A stretch of 64,000 nucleotides of DNA from positions 9,610,001-9,674,000 of the forward strand of contig NC_051117.1 in assembly GCF_014839805.1 (NCBI RefSeq). The letters are read 5' to 3'. Shown here one piece after another: positions 1 through 12,200 of the stretch. The DNA is from Manduca sexta (Eukaryota > Arthropoda > Insecta > Lepidoptera > Sphingidae). The first letter of the stretch is position 1; each line of letters begins with the position of its first letter. The notes under the pieces are model-generated. The model did no database searches, was not told the DNA's origin, and saw only the letters and a list, made by a program, of their open reading frames with translations. The translations under genes were made by a program, and so were the position numbers.

Positions 1-370
1 CTGTTTCAAAGTTTACTTCAAACATCCAAACATTCTCACAAATATTCACATCTATATATATAAAAATGAATCCCTATTTCCCTTGGTCACGCGTGAATGG
101 TACCGATTTCATTATTTTTTTTTGTTGTGTTTGTTATTGTCAGAAGGTTCTTATGAAAGAAAAAAATCAAAGAATTGCGCGGAAAATTAGAAAATTTAAG
201 AAAACATAACGAAAATATAAATTTTATATAACTGTCAATTGTTTGAAATAACTATCAGCGATTGACAGAATGCGCGCTGCAAATTCACGTTAAGATGTTA
301 AGATGGCACAATGTCTGTCGGGTCAACTAATTTATAATATTTGTAAGTTAGAAAAATAAAAGACAGTCAC

Positions 371-2402
371 CTCGGCCATTGCGCGTCGAAATTCACCACC
401 AGGTGCCATGCCCAACTCCCTTGTAATATGTGCAGACATATTCAACAAGAGGATGTACATTAATCCATTGAACACACCGTTCTGAGCCATTGTTGCTCTA
501 AAAAGGCATTAAACATTTTAGGATGATAATCATATTATTAGTAATGACTTATCAACCATTTATGGACAAGCAAATTTACTAGTCCAAAACAGTTATATTT
601 TCATGTTATTTATTGTAAATGTAAAATACAGACCACAACTACTGTATATGTGGTCAAACTGATATATCAGGAAGGGAATACCCACAATGATAGTAAGTTT
701 CTTATCAGAATATATCTATCTGTAGTTGCATTCATTATCTTATTGGTAACATTTTATGAAAAAAAAAACCATCATATTTTTCTCAACTAAACTGGAAATA
801 AAATACCACATGTTTACAAAAAACAAGATAAATTATTTTAAAACATCAAGGCATTCAAACCTGATCTTTTTAATGTTAATGTTTTTAGCCTCTCTCAGAA
901 TAATTTCTTCATCAAGTAGGAGAATATTGGTGCGTTGTTCACACAGTTCCACCATGACAACATGGGGTTTCACTTCTTGTATAACCTGTAATACAAATTA
1001 ACAAAACTGCCTTTGCAATTTACATCAAGTAGACTTTCCGATTTCTTAATAAGATATTTATTTGATCACCCAATTGCTAAAGGAACTCATAGTGATTTCA
1101 TTAAAGCAAAAGATTCTTACCCTGGATACATCTTCTTGAGATTGCAGACTAAAATGTGCTGTACCAATTAAGTACACTTTACCACCATCAGGGGCTTCCA
1201 AAACAGTGACTGTACTAGGCATTCCCTCATCTACTGGCAAGTCTGGAATCTCTAAAAATAGCACAATATTAATTAAAAACTTTTCTTCATGGCTTTTATT
1301 TATCATATGGCTGACAATGGCCTCTGACTACAGATACATTGAAGAATGTTATTGTTGATTATTAAAACATAATGTACTTCAGAAAATCATGTTAATTTAT
1401 AATATTTTAATAGTTCCTTAAAACATCTATCATAATCAAAATGGAATTTTCTTTTGAATCATTGTTTTTTTTTATTAAATTAAGCAAAGTAGGTACCTTC
1501 CATATCACATTCTGGGTTTGAATCGGCAATCTGATTGTCTGATGGACTGTCTTTCTTTTGATCTGGTGTGGATGTTACAAATTTGGGTTTTTCTGAAAAT
1601 AAGTGCTAACTGAACACATTTTGTACATATAAAAAAATCAAGGTGATAGTATAAAAAAATACTTTTATATTTCACAAGTTTCCTTTTAAAAAACATAACT
1701 AGCAATTTTTCTACACTAATAATTTAAAAATGTGTTTATTTCTAGGGTGCCTCTCAGTGTTATAGAAAGTGTAATACTTACAAAGGAAGCCATGTGAAGC
1801 CTGTTCAGTGGCGATAACTATTACTTATTAGATTAATATTATCACACTAGCATATTGCTGGCTGAATTTATAAATAACATCAATATAATTTTATATTCTC
1901 AATTATATATAATGTTTTTTTTAACTATACACATTTTTTATTTATTAACACATACACCCAGTTTAATTATTACAATATAATAAATTAAATAAACTTCATT
2001 ACAAACTAGAAATTACAATGCATCAATAACTAAGTTTTCTTTAACTTAATAAAGATTTCCTGAAATTAAAGGGTTCAATTGGAACCAATAATATTCCAAA
2101 TAATCAGTAGCAAACAATTGATTAACCCTAATAGATATTTTAACTGCTTTAGAAATCAAGAAATACTTGGGTAACAGGGCATGCAATAAATATAATAAGC
2201 CATTACCAGTGCTTTCTTGCGGCATATTATCAGTTAAATTCATGTGCGCATCGCCACCACCATCCTCTGCTTTTATAAACATCTGGCACTCATTTATTAT
2301 GTTCACAGTTGATGTGTGAGGTCTTAGCAGTAGAGGATCTTCCTCTAAATCTACACTAGGTTTAATCTTATCATTTTTTAGAATAACATCGGCAGCATCC
2401 AT
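371..2402 (-). CDS. TRABD: TraB domain-containing protein (TRABD-like), 5' five coding exons, C-terminus beyond window
   Basis: Five coding exons on the minus strand join in frame: 2402-2207, 1592-1497, 1251-1121, 985-861 and 497-371, all with GT-AG borders. They give 225 residues and the gene continues past position 1. Residues 1-98 are acidic and low in complexity. The TraB fold starts near residue 110, with the signature GTAHFS at 127-132, VELC at 153-156 followed by an Arg at 159, and the block SAHITRELGMAPGGEFR in the last visible exon. These match TRABD, a member of the TraB/PrgY/Tiki superfamily, in which the GxxH and Glu motifs form the presumed metalloprotease-like site; the animal TRABD role is poorly defined. 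A 5'UTR intron (2721-2420) fits a donor GTAAGT and an acceptor TTTTCAG, so transcription probably starts near 2,730-2,800. The start ATG opens the exon reading frame. Sure of the family; exact function unknown. Confidence 0.9.
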
Positions 2403-2722
2403 TTTCTCAAGGCTTTAATCTGAAAAGAATGTTTTACCAGGTTATACATTTAAGTATCCACTTAGATTTTTGTTGAATATTTGTAATATCACATGTATCT
2501 TTAACAGGAAACAAGCAAAAAAAAACAAGGAAATTACAGATATTGATGTAACTATTCTATTTCAAACAGATTTCACGAGATTGTTAATGCCAAGTGCCAC
2601 CTCAATGCATTTTTTTGAGTTTGTAAAATATTCGACATTAATTACTCTGCTCGAAAATACCAATTTATTTACCTACCTATCTTATTGTTATATAAATTCC
2701 TAGTAATGATATTCAACTTACA

Positions 2723-3136
2723 TTCGTCCGTGATAAAGAGTATTCTTGTTTTTATTAAAATTTGTCTAAACTTCCACAATGACAAAATGACAATATTAGC
2801 GAATGGTCAATGGTGACGGGCAGTGATTGATGAGCTGAGCAGTGTTGCCAGTATTATTAGTACATGTGTGAGGTATAACTAAACAATAAAATGCAATATC
2901 ACATCCATAACTCACACCATGTATTTATAATGGTTCAAAATTTGTCGTTATTCCGATTTTGAAAAGAGGTAAGAGATTAGTTTATTTTAGTACTCAATTC
3001 TTACCGTGACACTTGTACAACACTAAGTCCTCGTTACGTCACCCTTTTGACATTGAATTGGAATTCATTCGAAATTTAACTTTTCGGGCGATTTTGGGAT
3101 TTCTACTTTGCTTCTCGTAATATCAAATACCTCAAA
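2723..3136. promoter_or_regulatory. Probable shared (bidirectional) promoter of TRABD and ATP synthase epsilon genes
   Basis: About 400 bases separate the inferred 5' exon of the minus-strand TraB gene from the start codon of the plus-strand ATP synthase epsilon gene. No TATA box is obvious. The ATF/CREB-like octamer TTACGTCA lies at 3034-3041, and pyrimidine-rich sequence precedes the epsilon start. The head-to-head layout is seen; shared control is inferred. Confidence 0.45.
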
Positions 3137-3715
3137 ATGAGCGCCTGGAGACAAGTTGGTCTTAAGTAAGTAGTACTATAAACGTTACATCTTTTAGAGT
3201 ATATACCTAAATAATGAAACTAACAGGTTATATTTTTTAGTTACATAAACTATTCCAACATTGCCGCTAAGGTTCTCCGACGATCTTTGAAGCCCGAATT
3301 ACGCGCAGAGGCTATGAAACGAGATGAATCCCATGTTCGGATCACCCCTTGGGCTGACGGCAGGCCAGCTCGTAAGTTGATAATATAATTCAATAAAATG
3401 GCACCAAGCCGTGTAATTAGATAAAAATAGCACTTATATACCTATTGAATTTATTCTACGTATAGATCCTACAACATTCTGATTTGCCTATTATTTATGC
3501 TTTGTGTCAAAATAAATGGTATATGAAAAGGTTGTATCCTATTTCCATAAAAAGTTACATTAGGCAAAATCATTATGGTATAAATATATATATAAAAAAG
3601 AAGATTGCACTGATACAACCTGTTTCATGATTTTTAAAATAGTTAGTAATTACTGAGAAATGCACTGCAAGTACAATATGTGTAATCAATTTATTTTTCA
3701 GATGAAAAGGAGTAA
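3137..3715 (+). CDS. sun: Mitochondrial ATP synthase subunit epsilon (stunted-like), 57 aa in three exons
   Basis: Three short exons, 3137-3165, 3241-3371 and 3702-3715, join across consensus GTAAGT donors and TTTAG/TTCAG acceptors to give 57 residues. The protein opens MSAWRQVGLNYINYS and carries the family's conserved stretch around AAKVLRRSLKPELR and the ITPWADGRPA block near the C-terminus. It is the small epsilon subunit of the F1 central stalk of mitochondrial ATP synthase, bound to gamma and delta; it is not the bacterial epsilon. Family length is about 50-60 residues, so it is complete. In Drosophila the gene is stunted, whose product is also reported as a secreted ligand of Methuselah; whether that holds here is unknown. 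The exons are too short to appear as a long open reading frame. It faces away from the TraB gene and converges on OSGEPL1. Confidence 0.93.
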
Positions 3716-3790
3716 CTTAGGGGGTGTAAGTTAGGTTCATCATAAAGAATGTAGTGTGATACTAAAGTAGATATATAGAAAAGCATTAAA

Positions 3791-3796
3791 AATAAA
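3791..3796 (+). terminator. Poly(A) signal AATAAA for ATP synthase epsilon
   Basis: AATAAA lies 76 bases after the epsilon stop codon. A second AATAAA follows near 4005, so two 3' ends are possible. Confidence 0.5.
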
Positions 3797-4084
3797 TGCA
3801 TTACAGTACTAACTCCTGATCCATATTAATATAATTGTTATAGAATAGATTTTTGAAATGTGTTATAAAACATGATTTACAGCTAATGTCTGTCAACTAA
3901 TATTGGGCCAAGTAAAGGGTGGAGCAATAGAGCAGCATGCAAGATCACCAGGAATTATTTAAACAGATTATGGTAGAGTTTAAGTTAAATAAAAAATGTT
4001 CTAAATAAATTTGGATATTTTTTCCCATTTCTTGGTTTTAATTCTTTATTCTAATGATTAATTAAAATCTAAATTTTTTCTACA

Positions 4085-4113
4085 TTTATTCTAATCTAGT
4101 TTCATCTTTTATT
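4085..4113 (-). terminator. Poly(A) signals for OSGEPL1 (minus strand)
   Basis: TTTATT at 4085-4090 and at 4108-4113 reads AATAAA on the minus strand, within 75 bases after the OSGEPL1 stop. The 3' ends of this gene and the converging epsilon gene are only a few hundred bases apart. Confidence 0.45.
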
Positions 4114-4160
4114 AATACTAGTTAAAAAAGTTATTGGGATAAAATAAAATAAAAGAATCA

Positions 4161-5408
4161 TTAGGTATCATAAAGTATATGTAATTTTGTTGCTTTAACT
4201 GGTAAATTAGCAGCCTGGACGTTGTTGATATAATTCCTACCTAAAGGAGCTGTAGGATCAATGTCTTTTATGTTGAAATCTGAGACAATATCCAGCTCCT
4301 TTTTATATTTTTCTACACCATTCCAAGCTATCATTATCCCATTATCTGTACATAATCTTGGTGGTAGTCTTATTGTTTTATAATTCCATTTATTTGCAAT
4401 AAATTCTATAGATTTGAATATAAAATCATTACAGGCTACACCTCCAGATACTATTATGTTTTTTATAGATGTGTCTATTAATTTTTCTTCTTCACAAAAC
4501 AGTAAAGCTCTCTCTGTTCTGTGAACTAAATGTTCAGCAACAGCAAGTTGCAATGCTGCACAGAAATCTCTATATTCAGGAATTATTTCATTGCCCATTA
4601 TTCCATGTTCATTCTCCATTTGTACAAGCTTTCTAACAAAATAGTCTTTAATTCCACTAAAGCTAAAATTGCAATCTCTATATCTTGCTAATGGTAATGG
4701 AAATTTAAAAAGGTCTGGGTATTTTGCACCTTTAGCTGCCAGTTCAACTGCTCTACCTCCTGCCATGGTTGAGTAAGTGGGTATGTTTCTTAATTTCATT
4801 CTCCGAGCAATTTTGTCTAAAACTTCTCCAGGTGCATTATCTATTGACTGACCCAGTAGAACAAAATCATCTATATGGTTAACTACAGCAAGAAGGCAAT
4901 GCCCTCCTGAAACTAAAAGAACTATAAATGGAAATGGTATATCTTTACACATCCTTGGTATTAATGCATGTGCTTCCATATGATGGATGGGTATCAAAGG
5001 TTTATTATACTGTTTAGCCAAATATTTAGCATACTTCACACCGACTTGAAGACTAATCAACAAACCAGGTTTAGTAGTGACTGCAATGGCATCTACATCT
5101 TTTATTTTTAATCCTGCATTACCCAGTGCTTCATTTACAACATTATCTATGTTATCCCGATGAAGTTCATGGGCAACTAAAGGATTAATACCACCACATC
5201 TAACATGCAGAGCATTCTGAGAGAATAAAGCTTCTCCTAGTATATTTCCTGTGCCGTCAACAATAGCACACCCAGTATCATCACATGATGTTTCAATCCC
5301 TAATACTATTGGCTTGGTGAGGTTTTCACTTAACTTTACATGATTTTTACGATTTAGACTGTGCACAATTGTTCTCTTAAGAATATTACAATATTTGTGA
5401 TGAAACAT
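4161..5408 (-). CDS. OSGEPL1: Mitochondrial tRNA N6-adenosine threonylcarbamoyltransferase (OSGEPL1/Qri7/TsaD family), 415 aa
   Basis: A single uninterrupted reading frame of 415 residues. It transfers the threonylcarbamoyl group from threonylcarbamoyl-AMP to N6 of A37 in mitochondrial tRNAs that read ANN codons (t6A). Seen: ASKHA-fold start VLGIETSCDDTG at 35-46, the metal-binding HMEAH at 143-147, SGGH at 167-170, DNAPGEVLDK at 190-199, the SGGVACND nucleotide motif at 321-328 and CTDNGIMIAW at 353-362 with the conserved Asp355. Residues 1-32 are basic with little acid, as expected of a mitochondrial targeting peptide, and the sequence lacks the features of the cytosolic Kae1 paralogue. Length fits the family. 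The gene has no introns while its neighbours do, so it may be an old retrocopy that replaced the parent, or ancestrally intronless; the frame is intact. Transcription starts to the right of 5,408. Confidence 0.95.
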   Translation of the reverse strand: MFHHKYCNILKRTIVHSLNRKNHVKLSENLTKPIVLGIETSCDDTGCAIVDGTGNILGEALFSQNALHVRCGGINPLVAHELHRDNIDNVVNEALGNAGLKIKDVDAIAVTTKPGLLISLQVGVKYAKYLAKQYNKPLIPIHHMEAHALIPRMCKDIPFPFIVLLVSGGHCLLAVVNHIDDFVLLGQSIDNAPGEVLDKIARRMKLRNIPTYSTMAGGRAVELAAKGAKYPDLFKFPLPLARYRDCNFSFSGIKDYFVRKLVQMENEHGIMGNEIIPEYRDFCAALQLAVAEHLVHRTERALLFCEEEKLIDTSIKNIIVSGGVACNDFIFKSIEFIANKWNYKTIRLPPRLCTDNGIMIAWNGVEKYKKELDIVSDFNIKDIDPTAPLGRNYINNVQAANLPVKATKLHILYDT

Positions 5409-6389
5409 TGTTAGTTTTTTTTTTATTATTTTAAAATATTATGATTGCATGCATGACAAAAAAAAATTTAAAATTATATTTTTCTTAGGATAAAAGTGTG
5501 CTTTGAGTGACGGCATTGGTGGGGCTGCCAGTAAATATTTTTGAATGATACACTTGATTGCCTAAAATTGTATAAATTTAAGATTCGTTTTTTTTGTCTT
5601 TTACAATTATCAAACCATCTTAGAGATTATTTAAAATAATTTCCAAAAAAAATCAACAATATTGAATTCTTACAGGTAATGGGTATTGTTATATTTCTAA
5701 CAGCTAACTTCTAATAAATTATAAGTTATGATATAGGTAAGTACAAGAGCACCGCCAGCCGATAGACTGGGGGGGGGGGGGCAAGTTGATATGGAGAATG
5801 AGAAAAATATGAATTGCAGGTAAAGTTCAGTGCACATATTTCTTTCCCACTCCTCAAATTTTAAACTACCTCAATTTTCCGTATATATTTGTGTATCCAA
5901 TAATGTGAGTTTGTAAAATAAAACGATGTGTACTTTAGGAGGAAATGCATGAAATCAATCAACCAAATTAAAGATAACAAATTACAGAACTATTATGCTT
6001 AATTTTTTAATATAAGTATTTATTATAAATTTCGAATAAGTAGATTCTAAGAATACTGTGATCGCAACGCAACGTTTTGGTGGGGGCAGAGCCTTAAAAT
6101 AACGATAGGCCATGGGAAACGATTTAAAATATACGATTTTTGTACCTAACTATCAAGTCTGGAAGCCTTGCTACACAGATTAGTTTATCTTAGTGATGTA
6201 AATAAAAAAACCATATCGATAAATATTGCTATATCAATTTATTATTGGTAAATCGATATTTAATTTTGAATATAATAAGTTTGCTAGCAAAGAATTTCAA
6301 TTGTTTTAACATGTCACATTAAATTGATTATTCTAAAATATCGATATCTTCTCACCGTTGTGCAATTACAATAACCAATTTAATCTAAC
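5409..6389. other. Intergenic, no gene seen
   Basis: AT-rich spacer with the OSGEPL1 5' flank. It holds a run of 12 G at about 5770 and several ATCGAT-type motifs near 6210-6350. No reading frame or repeat family recognised. Confidence 0.6.
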
Positions 6390-6641
6390 GAATATTATAA
6401 TTGTGAAAGGTTGTGAAAATATTCGAATGTTTGTTAGAAGTAAATATAATAATTGCTTGACGGATTTGGTTGAAATTTGGCACGCGGACAGACTAAGTTC
6501 CGAATTAACATATTGGCTACTGTTTATCCCAATATTTTGCTCCTGCAGTAAATATTAAAAAAAATTGTCGGTAAGTATATTTTCGGTGTTTTTGTTGAGG
6601 AAAAGGCTTTTCACACGAGCGATGCCCCGAGCAACACCTAG
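6390..6641 (+). mobile_element. Helitron-like non-autonomous element (short, diverged)
   Basis: The left part (TATTATAATTGTGAAAGG, then a 'cttgacggatttggttgaaatttgg' type block, here near 6455-6480) and the right end, GCCCCGAGCAACACCTAG followed by T, match the pattern of the other Helitron-like copies in the window: CTAG at the 3' end with host T next. The left border is approximate. Confidence 0.5.
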
Positions 6642-7183
6642 TATTATTATAAATTGAAGAGTATGCTAAAAGCTAGTGAAATTTATTCAAAACAAACTTT
6701 TACGATCTACTATAAAAGTACTAATATTAACATACTTAATAATATATTTTTATAGTCATTATGTTGATATTAGCCTCATTTTTCTATGTTGTTTCATTAA
6801 TCTAAAAATACCAATAGCCCACATTTTTTTATTATTAATAAAAAAATAAAATAAAAGCAAAAAACAATTTAGTAACGTTTTTGTGCGTATAAATTCCTAA
6901 AAATACAATGTGAACTCATGGCATTATAATATGACGTTTGAATATTTATCATGATTCTTTTACGGATTCTATTATGTAGGTATTATAATAGGAATGTCAA
7001 ATTATTTTTCACCACTGTTACTTCCGGTCGCCTTACCAGCGGCCAGTTACGAAAATTTTGTACTCGCTCAAAAGTGTCATGCACCTTTGCACACCTTTAT
7101 CAATACACAATAATATAATATACTACTACAATTACCTTTCACTGACTTTTAGAAAGTATGGTTTGGTTTATTTTTCTCTCTAC

Positions 7184-7191
7184 TATCGATA
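7184..7191 (+). promoter_or_regulatory. DRE-like octamer TATCGATA, possible upstream promoter of the acyltransferase gene
   Basis: TATCGATA is the perfect core of the Drosophila DREF element. It is followed within 100 bases by short TGTCAA repeats like those in many insect promoters. The acyltransferase start codon at 9264 lies just after a splice acceptor (CAG at 9237-9239), so a non-coding first exon must lie upstream; this position is a guess for its promoter. 6642-9263 holds no other supported gene. Confidence 0.25.
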
Positions 7192-9263
7192 AAGTGACGC
7201 ATCAGCAATTTTAATAGCTCAGACCTAGTCATTTACATAAATGTCAATGTCAAGTGTCAACTGATATCTGTCCAATGTAAATTGTCAAAGTTGGATAAAG
7301 TACTGTGGAGTGTGGTTCATACTTCGTCATATTCTTTTGCGATTTTGCGTAAACCATTTCCATTAACTTGTAATACTCTGTGGTGTGCACTGGTTAATAA
7401 GAAGAAAGTGTTTAAGTTGACATGGTAATAACATTTTGTTTCAATTTTTATTTTATCCATGACAAATACTTTGGTCACATTGCTAAATTTCCCGTAATCA
7501 CCACTTACGTTATACCTAATAAAAAAATTATATTGAGTTACGAATGTAAAATATACTCGCAAATAAAAAAGTTATCGGATTAGATGTGCAGAAATAACTA
7601 CATTGTTTGATTTGTCTACATATAGTGAAGAATCCGTTACATGTCTACTTCTAATATCAAGTTTATTTTTCCGATTGATTTGACCTTATTCCGGTAATTT
7701 TACCGTGACTTGTAACAATTTAGTGTAATATGAAAAGTGCACAACTACAGAAAGTGTTACTATTTCTTTTAAACCTTTCATTAACTAAATCATTTAGTCA
7801 GACTAAGAATTTCATCATTTTTACCTCTTTATTGCGTATGATTGTTTATCAAACACGGGTATATAAATTAAGTACAGTAAATCTCATGTAGATCAAACTT
7901 AATGACATCCTTTTGTTAGTTATTTGTATGTATGCATTGAACTTTGGTATAAAGTCCACTAAAATAGTAATTATCATATTGCAACCAGTGAATGCAAATT
8001 TGTGGGGACTTTGATAGTTTAAAATAAATGAGATAGCAATATTTAGAGCTGGTCCAACTTCAGTTATTTAGGTAAAAGTTGATGTCAGCTTTGTCTATAC
8101 AGTATTTTTTCCAAAATAGTCATATTGATAATTTTGTTATCCTGTTGCTAACTGACATTTCTTCATTTATAACTAGTTTTCAACTGCCCTACATTTATTT
8201 TATTTAAGGTTGAACAAGCTATTTTATTTAGGTATATTTAGATAATATATTATTGTGCTTCAGTTTCCTTAATATAACTTAATAAATCAAAACATTTTTT
8301 TTCCAATACATGCTTCATTACTTATCATCATTTTGTACCTTGTTTGTTTTATTATTAACATTAACATTAGACAATTCAAAGAAATATGATTTAAGTTGAA
8401 CATGGACAAAACAAAGCATTGCATATTACATCCTATTCATTTTATTAAAATATTGATGTTCTATTGTACAGTGAGGTATTTTATTTGTTATTAATTTGAA
8501 AAGTAAAACAACAAACAGTTTGAAATAAAACTTTTAAAACCTGGTCTTTTTATAAACTTTAACTCCTACAATCTATGTATTAAAACATGAAATCATCTAA
8601 TGATAAGATTGAAATTATTCAGGGTTATCAGTTTTACAGAAGGCTAAACTCTTCTGCTATCTCTAAGTGGCAAAAGTGGTATTAAAGCAAATTGTAGATA
8701 TTTCAGAGATTATAATACTTTGATTGCTATGTTTATAATGGGTTTAATTTTTTGCATTCAATCATATTAATTTTGTAATACACATATTAATATGTGAGCT
8801 ACAATGACAAAGTAAGAGTGGAATTAATTTTTGAGATTTCTGGGCTTCAATCCACATCCTCATGTGAATGATTGAAGTTTTGTTTATGATTACAAGTATT
8901 AACATGAATGGTATATGTGAAAACTTTCCACAATAACACAATTATGGAAAGTCTACCAATGCTTGTTTGATTAGCAGGATAGATGACTGGTTTGCCCAAT
9001 CAGTGCCGCAACTGCCAATAAATAACTTAACTTAGAATTTTGAGAAATAACATATTAACTAATCATATTTTGTAGAGTTGAAACTACAATAATATTTAAA
9101 TTACTTCTAATTTGTAAGTTATATTATAAATTCTAAGTTACCTGCTAGGCTGCTAAGAATAATGTATGATGACAAGGAAGATTAATTGTAAGAAAAAAAA
9201 ATATTCAATATATTATATTTGTCGTTATTTGTTTAACAGGTTTCGTGACTGCTGCATACTGCA

Positions 9264-12200
9264 ATGTTTTACAAAATGATTAACTTAAGGGTTTTGAAGC
9301 AATCCACAATTGTACACTTATGTTTCGCCATTTCATATTTCACATCAGGTTTACTGATGAACTTTGTACAAGCTATTTTATACTTTGGGCTAAAACCGTT
9401 TAATGTAACTTTGTACAGAAAAATAAATTATTATTTGTCCTATTCATTTTACAGTCGTGAGTATTATTACATTAATATTGTTATACTGTAATTAATATTC
9501 AAAGCATATATTGTATGTTTCTTCTCTCTTTACAGAATTAGTATTCATGTCAGAATGGTGGGCAGGGTCAAAAATGTCTATTTATATTAAAAAAGATGAA
9601 TATGACAAGTGGTATGGCAAAGAACATGGTTATTTGATCATGAATCACAGTTATGAAATAGATTGGCTCATGGGATGGCAATTTTGTGATGGCATTGGAG
9701 TCCTTGGGGTGAGTATTATTGTTTAATAATAGCTTACCTATTCTCAATATATATTTATTGTACTCATTTTGTTCCAAGATCACCACCAACAGTGTCATGC
9801 TGTAGTCAGCTTTGTCGACGCGCATGAATAGCCATAGCAATTGCTACTTTGGTGGGCTCATAAACTTTTCCTCCCCTTTCTATATCATAATATATTTTTT
9901 ATGCAGGGAACTCCCCCCAGATTCCTTTAGTTTTTAGATAAACGATAATTCAACAAATCTAAGAAACTCTTGCTGTAATATTGACCAATACAGATATTTT
10001 TCTTTTGATCACAACCAACAAACTTTATTCCTCCCTTTTTCGCGACTACGAAGTCCGTATCAAATTTTAAGGCGTGATGTGCCTATCATTTATAACTTTA
10101 TCATACTTATGTTTATCTCAAGATTTTTAACATAAATTGAATGTATTGGAAATCTATACTATTATATAAAGCTGAAGAGTTTGTTTGTTTGTTTGAACGC
10201 GCCAATCTCAGGAACTACTGGATCAAATTGAAAAATTCTTTTTGTGTTGGATAGCCCTTTATTCCTGGAGTGCTATAGACTATATATCATCACGCTATTA
10301 CCAATAGGAGCGGAGCAGTGATGGCTAATCTCAGGAACTATCGGTTCGAACTGAATTCTTTTTTGTGTGTTGGATAGCCCTTTGTTCGTGGAGTGCTATA
10401 AGCTATATCATCACGCTATGACCAATAGGACCGGAGCAGTAATGAAACATGTTGCAAAAACGGGGAAAATTTTGTAGTTTTGAGAGCTTCCGAGCGTGCG
10501 CTGCTTAAATGGTTAAAGTTATGCAACAATGATGTATGACGGGATTGTTCCTCTTAAAAAGTTGTACAAAAATATATTATTAAACAAAGTCCCCCGCTGC
10601 ATCTGTCTACCTGAACGTGTTAAACTCAAGAACTACCCAACGTATTAAGATGAAATTTGGTATGGAGACAGTTTGAGACCCTGGGAAGAACATAGGCTCC
10701 CGGGAAAATATATAGCGAGACTTTTATAACGAAAACTTTAGCCCGAAAAACTTTATAACGCGGGCGGAGCCGCGAGCAAAAGCTAGTTATTTAATAAAAG
10801 TATACTTAACAGGCACAAATAAATATTAATTAATTACTTTTTACAATTGATTGAATACATATTTATTTATTGAACGCGTATTGTTGTGTCGATCTGCAGA
10901 CACTATACATAATATCAGAAATAATTATCAATAATAATGACTTTTTGTGTCATTAGTGACAATTTATAACATCTTTATTGACCCGATTTACTTATCAGCC
11001 TATTAACCCCAGTTGTTGCATCCGTTAAATACTTCACCTTATAATAGGTACACCATCTTTTTATACGCCGATAAATATTAATATTTAAAATTGTATTCAT
11101 CTACTACGCGTAGGTAGTGTTCCCACCGTGAATAGGTTCTTTCCCAGATTATAAGACCCACTGTATACTTTTCGGGGATGATTTATTGAGCACAGGCACA
11201 GACAAGAAATGAAGTTTTACACAGAAATACATTCATAAAATACATGTTATAATCCAGAGTATGGTTGAATTGACTGGCAAATTTCATCGAAATCCGTTCA
11301 GCATTTTCTGCGTTTACTTTAACAAATATTTAGAGAGCTATCATAGGAGCGGATTGTGAGCGATATCATTACGTAGCGATAGAGCAGCGAATGCGCAGAG
11401 GACTCGCTGCGCTAGAATCACAAAATAGATACCACTAAGCAAATATTTTTAGCTTTGTTAATTAAAAAACGCAGAAAGCAAATGGGACACTAGGTACAGG
11501 CATGAATTTGGGAGAATCTGTTTTTAACGAATCGACTGAAGAGAGCTACGATTATGTGTTGTTTTGCATAAATAAAAACTGACAATTCATTTATTTATAT
11601 AATTTATGATAAAAGAATTGAAGCAAAGGGTTGTTGTACGAGAATTTACAAAATGATGCCAATGAAGGGAAGACGTAGCACATCCGCGTCTTGATTTCTG
11701 CTCATCCGTTGATTTGATGTGCGTTCGCTGCGCCTTACCTCAGCTGTAAACTTGCTCGCAATATGCCAGTGTGAAAAGAGTCTTATATATCTAACGTACA
11801 ATTTTTTTTATTTATAGTATCAAGTTACATATTAGGAGAAGTAAGATGTCTGCATGAGTTATAACTTGTAGGTACTATTTATCTATTAAATAAGTTTCTT
11901 TTACCAAATTATTTATTATATGTTTTAGAATTGCAAAGCATACGCCAAAAAAGCGATCCAGTATTTGCCGCCCATTGGTTGGATGTGGAAGTTCGGAGAA
12001 TTTGTCTTCCTCGAAAGGTCATTCGAAAAAGATAAGGATATTATAAAGAAACAAATATCTGAACTTTGTGATTATCCTGATCCAGTGTGGGTAAGTCAAC
12101 GACTTTCAATTATGTACCTACTTTGATAATGATTTTCATTATTTAATAACATACTTGTACTTTGACCCTTTTGTTATCATTATCTATAAATAACAATTAT

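Noticed and set aside
7317..7562. Minus-strand 81-residue frame upstream of the acyltransferase gene
   Set aside because: No family resemblance, no splice signals at sensible places, and it overlaps the probable promoter region.
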